Below, piece by piece: positions 56,930-64,000 of a stretch of 64,000 bases of DNA. The notes beneath the pieces are model-generated. The model worked only from the letters and a program-made list of their open reading frames with translations. It searched no databases and was not told where the DNA came from. Each line of letters begins with the position of its first letter. Within the stretch, counting starts at the first letter, position 1. The DNA lies in assembly GCA_026018925.1 (NCBI GenBank), contig JAKSZU010000025.1:28814696-28878695 (forward strand), written 5' to 3'. The stretch is from Tupaia tana. Taxonomy: Eukaryota; Chordata; Mammalia; Scandentia; Tupaiidae. A program made the translations under genes and the position numbers.

Positions 56930-57252
56930 AGGCCCTGCTGTTACAAACAGTGCACTCAGTGGCAGCTTTCTTCTTACCACAACAACGTGTCCAATCATCT
57001 TTGTGACTCACACGCAACGTGATTCTGTGGGACAGACACGTAATTGTCTACCGATGAGTGTGCCGTAATGTTTATTCCTTATTCCTTGGGGCGGACCTTG
57101 TGTGTGCAGACATAATAATTCCTCAGGTTAAATTCCTAGAAGTGATATGTGCATTTACAGTTTTTGATACATGTGGAATCTTCAAACTTCACTCCCAAAA
57201 GGAGGTACCAATTCATATTTCCACCAATGGAAGCAATAGGAGCAATTTCCTT
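56930..57252 (-). mobile_element. Old L1 3' UTR fragment
   Basis: 'ttacaaacagtgcactcagt', 'aggttaaattcctagaagtg', 'ccaattcatatttccaccaa' match an old L1M(E/C) 3' UTR in reverse. Confidence 0.7.
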
Positions 57253-57790
57253 TCTTTTACTTTTAATTTAAAAAATGCATGCATATATTAAAAGTATAAA
57301 ATAAAAAATCCCAGTAGTAGAGAACTATAGGGGACAAAAGGGAATAAATGTTTCTTTCTTCTTCTAATCTCCCTCTCCAATGTTCCTACTGAATTTCCCC
57401 ATCAAAAGAGACCTCTGGTAACATCTGGCGAGTATCCTTCTAGAACGTGCTCTTGTGCATTTGCACTGTGTGTCCTTGATCATAAATCAAATCATGCTGC
57501 GGGTCCTATTGCTTGCTTCCTTTTCTTCACCTAATAATGTATCTCGAACGTCCCTCCATGACAGTATGTATAGATGATTCTCTTGAACAATTACATAGTA
57601 TTTGAAAAAACCATAATCTTTAGCCTCAGTTTTATTAAAGGGCATTTGGCTCCTACATGTTCATTATTTCCAACTTTAAAATACTGGCCAGTTTGATTAA
57701 TGAGAAAACTTACATTATTTCTACTTTAATACACATTTTCTGATTTATTTTCTTTCAATTTTTCCATATACACAATGACCATCTGCAATT
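57253..57790 (-). mobile_element. Second old L1 3' UTR fragment
   Basis: 'agacctctggtaacatctgg', 'gagtatccttctagaacgtg', 'cctaataatgtatctcgaac' and 'ccctccatgacagtatgtat' match the part that should lie before the neighbouring fragment in antisense order. Because it comes after it, this is a separate insertion or a rearranged one. Confidence 0.6.
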
Positions 57791-58314
57791 TTTTTGCAGA
57801 TCACCAGGCCACGTGGTGAGACAGAGTGCTTGCGTGCCCTAGTACCTGAGGAGGCATTTCTAACCATGTGCCTGGCTTCATTTCTGGTCTTCGGCTTTGA
57901 AGGCAGGCTGAGTGGCTGTCTCCAGCCAGCTGACTATGAGCAGAGGAAGGCTGTGGTGATTAAGAAGGGGTGTGTCCTGGACTGAGGGAGAGTCAGCCTG
58001 GATGGAGCCTGGCTCTGCACGATGCATGGAACAGAAGCCCCTCCCACACACCGGAGTCTGATGGAGGCCAGAGATGAACTCATTAGCAAGCTATTGAGAT
58101 TTGGGGCTTGTGTGGTGTAGGAACTATTGCAGCATTACTTGCCCTGAAAATGTATTACAGGTTTCTTTTTATCTTCAAAAATTATCTCTGACTCTCAAAT
58201 AATAGTAGTTTTCTTTTAAGTGTTTAAGAATAAACACTAAATTTAGATTTGTTTAAATTCAGTTGCCGTGGGGCATTTTCACTGTTTTCCCCACTGGGAA
58301 CATTTCTCCCACAC
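57791..58314. other. Unique spacer
   Basis: A 63-codon open frame (57,794-57,985) resembles nothing I know. No repeat recognised. Confidence 0.4.
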
Positions 58315-58620
58315 AGCTGGCTGGCCTCTTTTTATCTCTCAGATCTAGTTTAATCATCACTGCCTCAGAGAGGCCTTGCTGGCCACCAATCTAATAAAGA
58401 GCCTCCTCGAGCCGAGTCTCACTCCCAGAGAGATGGCTTTCACCTCCAGCAGTTTTTATTTACTCACCTGCCTGTGCATTCACGTTGGTCTCCCGCTCTC
58501 CGTGGTGAGTTTCTGAATGAAGGGACAGTGACGAGGCTGCCTCACTGTGTATCAAGCACTTAGAGGGTCTAGCGTGGAGCAGGAGCTCAGGGAAGCGATG
58601 TTTGAGGAATGAGTGACTCG
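58315..58620 (+). mobile_element. L2 LINE 3' end
   Basis: 'tgcctcagagaggccttgct', 'tttttatttactcacctgcc', 'gaatgaagggacagtgacga' and 'gaggaatgagtga' follow the L2 3' end in sense direction. Confidence 0.75.
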
Positions 58621-58774
58621 CGACACCTCTTACTCACATGTGGGAACACTGCTGTGGGTCGGTGTAATCTGCAGTGCTTGGTGTACAGACGGACTTGCTG
58701 AGTTCAACAGTCCTTGTGTGCCTTCCAGGAATCAGGGCACTATGGATTAAGCCATCAGTATGCTGAAGGGAACT

Positions 58775-58878
58775 CATTTTTCAAAGTAAGAAAATCAAGA
58801 CCCAGAGAGAAGTGACATATCCAAGGACATCAGAAGTGATTCCTTGGCAGGCTGGAGTCTGGCTTCCCTAGGACTTGC
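58775..58878 (-). mobile_element. MIR fragment
   Basis: 'gaaaatcaagacccagagag', 'aagtgacatatccaaggaca' and 'ggctggagtctggcttccct' are the MIR core in reverse. Confidence 0.6.
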
Positions 58879-59045
58879 AGCAGTGCAGTGCAAACCCCAG
58901 CCTGCCACCTACTTGTCCCAGGCCTGTGTGACTTGTCTGTCTTGGTTCTCCCCTTTGTAAACAGGGAACAACCATATTTCAGCGTTGGTAAAAGTTAGAC
59001 TGGATACCTCTTGGATTATTGTGAAAAGTGCTCCCCGAGTGGGTG
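58879..59045 (+). mobile_element. MIR, opposite orientation to its neighbour
   Basis: 'cccagcctgccacctacttg', 'gcctgtgtgacttgtctgtc', 'tctcccctttgtaaacaggg' and 'ggattattgtgaaaagtgct' follow MIR in sense direction. Confidence 0.65.
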
Positions 59046-59579
59046 GTCGGTAGACAATTACGATGATTACCCTAGCCAACGTCAGGGGACTTTGCTCTCG
59101 TCCTTCACTCATCTCCTTCTTCACTTACTGACCCCTTCTGCTTTATTGTCAGAACCTTACTGGGTGCAGGGACAACAGAGATCACCATTTAAGACACCAT
59201 CTCCACCCTGAAAGGCCCAGGGGCCAGGGGCCAAGGACTCAGAATGGAGGATCACAGAAAGCAGCCTGATGCCATGGATGGGTCTCCAAGGCTGCGACAG
59301 GCTCTGTCCGACTGCAGATGGGTCAGGTCATGACAGGGTCTGCCCAAGGTGCACCCAGAGGTGGAGGGGGTATTCCATGAACTCGTCCTTGGAGTGGTCT
59401 CCTCTTTCATTACAAATGTATGGTGTGTCCTCAGTGAATAATATAAGGAACAGAGGCACATAAAATCCTGGTAAAATAGAGTGGGTGTTCTGAGGGAATA
59501 TGAAAGTTTGGAGGCTCTGAAAACCCCCCTCCATAAAGGCTCACACATGCACCCCTCTCTACATGTCACTGCTGTTCCA
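59046..59579. other. Unique spacer
   Basis: No repeat or gene recognised. Confidence 0.4.
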
Positions 59580-59768
59580 ACATGTTCTCACACTGGAGAG
59601 CACTTCTGAGTCATGTGGGGGTCGTGGTGAGACAAAGTTGCTAGGCCTCTTCCCCAGAGTTTCTGATTCAGAAGGTATGGGTAGAGGCTTGAAAATGTGT
59701 GTTTCTAACATGTTCTTGTGAGGCTGCTGTGACTTGTCCAAGAAGCGTGTACACTGAGAGGCTCTGGT
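59580..59768. mobile_element. hAT-Charlie non-autonomous DNA transposon (MER5A-like)
   Basis: 'ccccagagtttctgattcag' (about 59,652) with 'tgtgtttctaacatgttctt' and 'gaggctgctgtgacttgtcc' are the core of MER5A-type elements. Confidence 0.75.
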
Positions 59769-59779
59769 TACCATATGGC

Positions 59780-59885
59780 CCTCCTCCGGGCTGCACGTCA
59801 GACTCTTCTGGGGAGCGTTTGAAACAGCAGCGCCCGAGCCCTGTCCCTCAGGAACTTCATTGCGATGACCTAGGCTGGAATTCAC
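59780..59885. mobile_element. Second MER5/MER20-like hAT fragment
   Basis: 'gctgcacgtcagactcttct', 'ggggagcgtttgaaacagca' and 'cccgagccctgtccctcagg' resemble the 'atcagaatcacctggggagc' start of Charlie-type elements. Confidence 0.5.
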
Positions 59886-59919
59886 GTGGAAATTTTTGTT
59901 CTATTACCTTTTTTTTTTT

Positions 59920-61740
59920 AAATAAAAAGATGTATTATTTTGATTTTTCCTCCTTTAGTAGACATTTTAAAAATAGCAATATTAGATTCATAGTAAAACT
60001 GAAGGAAAGAGCTTTCCAGCATACACCTGGCCTCTCCCACCAGAGGGATGTGGGAGTGGGATTAGTTACCCATCTCCCACCAGAAAGGGGACATGAGTTA
60101 TAAATAAGGAGCCATATTGACAAAATAGGGTTTACTCTTGGTGTTGTACATTCCATGGGTTAGGACACATCTATATGACATGTATCCACCATGACAGTGT
60201 CACTCAAAACAGTCACTGTACTATAAACCCATATTCTCTGCCTCCCCCTGTTCTCTGGCATCCACTGGTTCTTTTAATGTCTCCACAGTCTTGCTTTCTC
60301 CAAAACGTCATAGAGTTGGAATCACACAATATCCAACATATCCGAACTAGTTTTCTTCATGTAGTAGTGTGTATTTACAGTTCTTCATGCTTTCATGGCT
60401 TATAACTCATTCCTGTTTAGTGTTGAATATTTTTTCCATTGTTTAGATACACTACAGTTTATGTTTCCATTCACCTGCTGAAAAGTATGTGAGTGTCTTC
60501 CCGATTTTGGCGGAGGCCATTCTAAAAGTGCAGTAGTCTCTCCTTGTTCTTTTTATAAACATTTACATGAAGACAAATGGCATGGAGTATCTCTTCTTAT
60601 ATGTGTTTGCTATCCATGTATCTTTTTTGCTGAGGTGTTAGTTAAGGTCTTTGGCAGATTTGTTATTTAGGTTGCTTGTGTTCTTATTGAGTTTTAAGTG
60701 TTCTTTGTATATTTTGGTTAACAGTGCTTTATCATGTATGTTTTTTGAAACTTTTCACCCCATTCTGTGACTTTTAAAACTTTTCTTCAGTGTCTTTTTC
60801 AAAGCAGAAACATTTTTAAAAATTTAAATTAAATCTAGCTTCTCAGTTATTTCTTTTATGGATTATGCCTTTGGCATTATATCTAAAAAGTCATTACTCA
60901 AGTCAGAGTCATCTAAATTTCCTCCTATATTATCTTCTAGAATAGTTTGGGAATTTTATGTTTAGGTTTATAACTTAAAATGAGTTAACTTTTGCGAGGG
61001 TGTGAGACCTGTGAGTAGAGTCATTGTTTCGCGTGTGGATATTTAGCTGCCTCAGCACCATTTGTTGAAAAACTATTTTGCTCCATTGAATTGCCTTTAC
61101 TCTGCCAAAGGTCAGTTGATTTCTAGGCTCTCTGTTATGTTCAATTTATTGATTTATTTTGGCCAACACCACATTGTGTTGATTACTGTCACTTCATATT
61201 AAATCTTGAAGTCAGGTGATATCTTGAAATACCCATTTTGTCCTCATCTTTCAATGTCATGTGGTCTACACTGGGTCTTTTGCCACTCCATATGAACTTT
61301 AAAATCAATTTATGGATATCATAAACTAGCTTGCTTAGATGTTTACTAGGATTGCATCCAACCTAGAGATAAAAATGAAAGAATTGATGTCTTGACCTTG
61401 AATCTTCCTAACTACAAACATGAAATATCTCTACATTTCTTTAGTTCTTTGATTTTGTTTATTATTGCTTTATAGTTTTTCTTATGTAGGTTTTGCACCT
61501 ATTTTTCTGAATACCTAAGTATTTCATTTTGGGTAGTGTTAATGAAAATTGTAATGTATTTTTAAGTTCAAATCCTCTTGTGCATTGCTGGTCTATAGAA
61601 AAGCACTTGACCTTTGTATATTAATCTTATATCCTGCAACCTTATTATAATCACTTATTTCCAAGAGTTTTGTTTTTCCTTTGCAATTATTTCAGATTTT
61701 CTACATAGACAATTGTGTCATCTACAAAAAAAGAGATAGC
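59920..61740 (-). mobile_element. Antisense L1 LINE (L1MB-like), 3' UTR and ORF2 end
   Basis: 'gggtttactcttggtgttgt', 'acattccatgggttaggaca', 'acatgtatccaccatgacag' and 'tcatagagttggaatcacac' are strongly characteristic of an L1MB-type 3' UTR in reverse. ORF2 follows. Near 61,718-61,728 the minus strand encodes FVDD, an altered reverse transcriptase active site. Many stops; inactive. Ends at a SINE fragment. Confidence 0.92.
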
Positions 61741-61880
61741 TTTCTTTTCTTTTCTTTTTTAAATTGCAAAGGATGTGTGTACTTGCCAGAGAGACAGAGC
61801 AAAAGGGAGAAGAAGAAAGCACCCTCCTCTCTGTTTCTTCATCCTGTCAAGATTTGGGGCACACGTGCACACAGGAAAAG
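61741..61880 (-). mobile_element. 5'-truncated tRNA-SINE
   Basis: 'ttcttttcttttttaaattg', 'gtacttgccagagagacaga', 'tcaagatttggggcacacgt'. The tRNA-like head is absent. Confidence 0.75.
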
Positions 61881-61884
61881 ATAA

Positions 61885-62700
61885 AGCAAAGCTCAGGGTG
61901 GCTGCAATGGAAGGAGAGAAAAGCGTGGTAGAATGGGAAAAAGGCAGATCTCACAAACTTGTAAACTATTGTCAGGATTTTGTCATGTGGAGTGACATGA
62001 GAAGCCAATGAAAGTTTTGGACAGAGAATTCACATGGTCTGACTTCCTGTTTTGAAATGATCACTTGGTTTGCTATTGAGGGTGGGGACAGAGCCAGGTC
62101 AGAAACAAGGTTAAGTATTTAGGAAGCTCTTATAAAATACTCCAAATGAAAGATGCTGGTCTCATACTGGTGGGAATGAGACAAAGTTATTATATTAAAA
62201 CTACTGGGTTGTCAAAAGTCATGCTGCATTTTTGCATAGAAAAAACATATCATGACTTTTCTGGCAACCTAATATATTTTATAGGTGATGCACACAGGAC
62301 ATTTTGGTGTGGAATGTGAGAAAAGAAGACTCAAACTTGTTAGCTTGAACACCTGTAAAGCTGGAGCTGTCGCTCATGTGGAGAAAAAGACCGCACTACG
62401 AGCAGGTCAGGAGAAGGAAGTAGAATCAAGGATTTTAGAGATAGAAAGTTTGAGAGCCCAAATAGTTATACGAATAACGATTTTGAATTTGTACGATTAC
62501 GGAGTTTGAGGGACGAGTCTGTGATGGAAATACATACTCAGGAATGGTTGGTACATAGAGTATTGAAATCCTGGGACTTGAATGAGATTATCTAAGGAAC
62601 AAATGTAGCTTCAGAAGAGCTGTGGTCCAAGGACTGAATTCAGCAGAAGACTCCTCAGCGTGTTTGTATTTTTCTCCTGGTAGTCTGGCTATGGTGCAAG
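61885..62700 (+). mobile_element. Ancient interspersed repeat, class not assigned
   Basis: 'gctgcaatggaaggagagaa', 'tcagggtctg'-like text around 62,030-62,110, 'gggacttgaatgagattatc' and 'gtggtccaaggactgaattc' match, in order, a widespread old mammalian repeat I recognise but cannot name with certainty. It is interrupted at 62,202-62,274 by a small fold-back element. Confidence 0.55.
62202..62274. mobile_element. Mariner-type MITE (MADE1-like fold-back)
   Basis: Left arm 'tgggttgtcaaaagtcatg' (62,205-62,223) and right arm 'catgacttttctggcaacct' (62,251-62,270) are inverted copies with one 2-base gap and few mismatches, around a short loop. TA-rich ends fit a TA target. No transposase; it would have been moved in trans by a mariner. 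Confidence 0.75.
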
Positions 62701-63107
62701 CTCAGAGCTAGAGCGCTGGGCGTGACTAGCATTGGGATGTGACAGGTGTAGCACAACGAAGGGACAGGGTAAGGAGCGTGGGGGTACCTGCCACGAGCTG
62801 CCTGTGACCACGGACTGGTGTCTGGCCAGGGAACCAGCGTGTGCAGCGTGAAGGGTACAGGAACTAAGATCAATGTGGGGTCCGCACAGGGCTGACTTGG
62901 AGAACTTCGGATAGCGACCCGGGAAGGCAGGAAGTGGTGGGTAGGGAAAGAACGACTGGGGAGGGCACGGCGACAGGCAGGACAGAGCTGGGGGGACAGC
63001 CATGCCGTGTGCGCACAGGGAAGGTGGGTGGTTGCTTCTCCAAGGAGAGCGGGTGAGGGACGGTGACAACAGCTACTCAAAGACGCAGGCACGATTAGAA
63101 GTGGCTG
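62701..63107. other. GC-rich unique spacer
   Basis: Purine-rich. No repeat or gene recognised. Confidence 0.4.
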
Positions 63108-63236
63108 GGCCCGCACTTCCGCTTCCTGGTGGCTGGGATTGCACTTCTGCTTCCTGGTGGCTGGGCCTGCACTTCCGCTTCCTGGTGGCTGGGATTGCAC
63201 TTCTGCTTCCTGGTGGCTGGGATTGCATTTCCTGTA
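63108..63236. repeat. 28-bp minisatellite, about 4.5 copies
   Basis: 'gcacttc' anchors at 63,113, 63,141, 63,169 and 63,197, with a partial at 63,225, each followed by 'gcttcctggtggctggg'. Exact 28-base period, lying directly beside the CpG island. Confidence 0.94.
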
Positions 63237-63860
63237 GGGGGTGGAGAGGGGGCGTTGGGACCGCAAGGGCTCGTGCCTCCCCTGCCGGGCGCTGGCGCTG
63301 GGCAGGCCGTGGTGGTGGCCCTGGCGGTGGCCGTGGCTCGGCCCCTCCGCACTGGCCCGGCCCGAGGGTGGCAGCTGCTCCGGCCTCGCCGCCCCGGACC
63401 CCGCGCCCTGGGCTCCCCGGGCAGCGCCCTCCGGCCAACGCGGCGGTCTCCGAGCAGCACGACCTCGCGGGGACCGGCAGCGGAAGACCCCGCCGGCCAG
63501 GCCTGCCCGACCGGCCCAACGGGCACCGGGAGCTCAGAGGGCTCGCGTCTACGCAGGCCGTCCCGGACCAGGATGGGGTCGGCGCCGACCAGGCTCCTGG
63601 CTGCGCGAAGCTCCACGCCCCAAGGGCACCGTTTCCAGCCCTGTCTCTGGATGAAGGCGCTGGGGCGAGCCACCTCCGGGCGAGGACGACCCAGCGGTCC
63701 TGTGCTGCTCAGGAGGGTCGGGACCAGCTCGGCCGAGGCGTCTCCCCAGGCCCCGCTCACCCGCCAGGGCGTGAGCCACCTTCACAGAGGAGAGGCTTTC
63801 CTGTCGCCTGACACGGAACTCGGCCAACCACCGCCCAGACAATGTGCCGCCGTTCTCAAC
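63237..63860. promoter_or_regulatory. CpG island, candidate promoter
   Basis: Hand count gives 6 to 8 CpG per 60 bases over 63,241-63,420, far above the rest of the window, and the density stays high to about 63,800. CpG islands usually mark promoters or first exons. Open frames exist on both strands (up to 269 codons), but stops are rare in such GC-rich DNA, so this is weak support for coding. No transcription direction is evident. Confidence 0.7.
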
Positions 63861-63921
63861 TTCTCCGTTTTTAGCAGTGGCCAAGTTGTTAAAGTTTTTA
63901 TTACTTGAAGATTGGGGTCTT

Positions 63922-64000
63922 GGGGCCAGCAGGTGGCTTGGTGGTTAAGGACTCTGGATTCCCACGTGGCCAACTGCGGTTTGAGTCCTGGGCCAGGCAG
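63922..64000 (+). mobile_element. tRNA-derived SINE, cut by the window end
   Basis: Head 'ggggccagcaggtggcttgg', 'tggttaaggactctggattc', B box 'ggtttgagtcctgg' (about 63,979). The body lies outside the window. Confidence 0.9.

Noticed and set aside
63002..63811. 269-codon open frame on the plus strand
   Set aside because: It passes through a 28-bp minisatellite and the CpG island; other frames and the opposite strand are equally open. No recognisable domain.

Overview
The window looks like nuclear DNA of a placental mammal, and I find no protein-coding gene I can support. The evidence for a mammal is the set of interspersed repeats: L1 and L2 LINE remnants, MIR SINEs, hAT-Charlie (MER5-type) fragments, a MaLR (MLT1-type) LTR, and about 25 copies of a tRNA-derived SINE. 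The full SINE is about 260-285 bp and ends in the tail signature 'ctatagcaaaaa'. I do not know this SINE by name with certainty. Two short fragments resemble 7SL RNA-derived (Alu/B1-like) SINEs, which would point to Euarchontoglires. A non-primate, non-murid member such as a colugo is a weak guess only.

Layout. 1-3.6 kb: unique, fairly GC-rich DNA. 3.6-10 kb: SINEs and a 33-bp minisatellite around AT-rich unique DNA. 10-13.6 kb: unique. 13.6-17 kb: a 3.3-kb antisense L1 with a nested SINE and a small fold-back insertion, followed by an MLT1 LTR and L1 scraps to 19.5 kb. 19.5-25.7 kb: unique DNA with a SINE, a MIR and an ancient repeat. 25.7-36 kb: SINEs alternating with four minisatellites (28, 56, 115 and 82 bp units). 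37-38 kb: three SINEs in a row. 40.9-41.8 kb: a long TG-rich minisatellite. 44-46 kb: a stack of four SINEs, then an old L1 split by a 21-22 bp minisatellite. 49-55.6 kb: GC-rich DNA with two more minisatellites, one built out of a SINE. 56-62.7 kb: SINE, L1, L2, MIR, MER5 and another long antisense L1. 63.1-63.9 kb: a 28-bp minisatellite and a CpG island, then a SINE cut by the window edge.

The open frames in the window are short, overlap in several frames, and fall in repeats or GC-rich DNA, so I list none as genes. The region could be intergenic or intronic; sequence alone does not decide. The features most worth following up are the unusual number of minisatellites (ten arrays), several of which carry CACGTG; a minisatellite born inside a SINE; a mariner-type fold-back element; and the CpG island at the right edge, which is the best candidate for a promoter. 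I recognise no new multi-gene system here.
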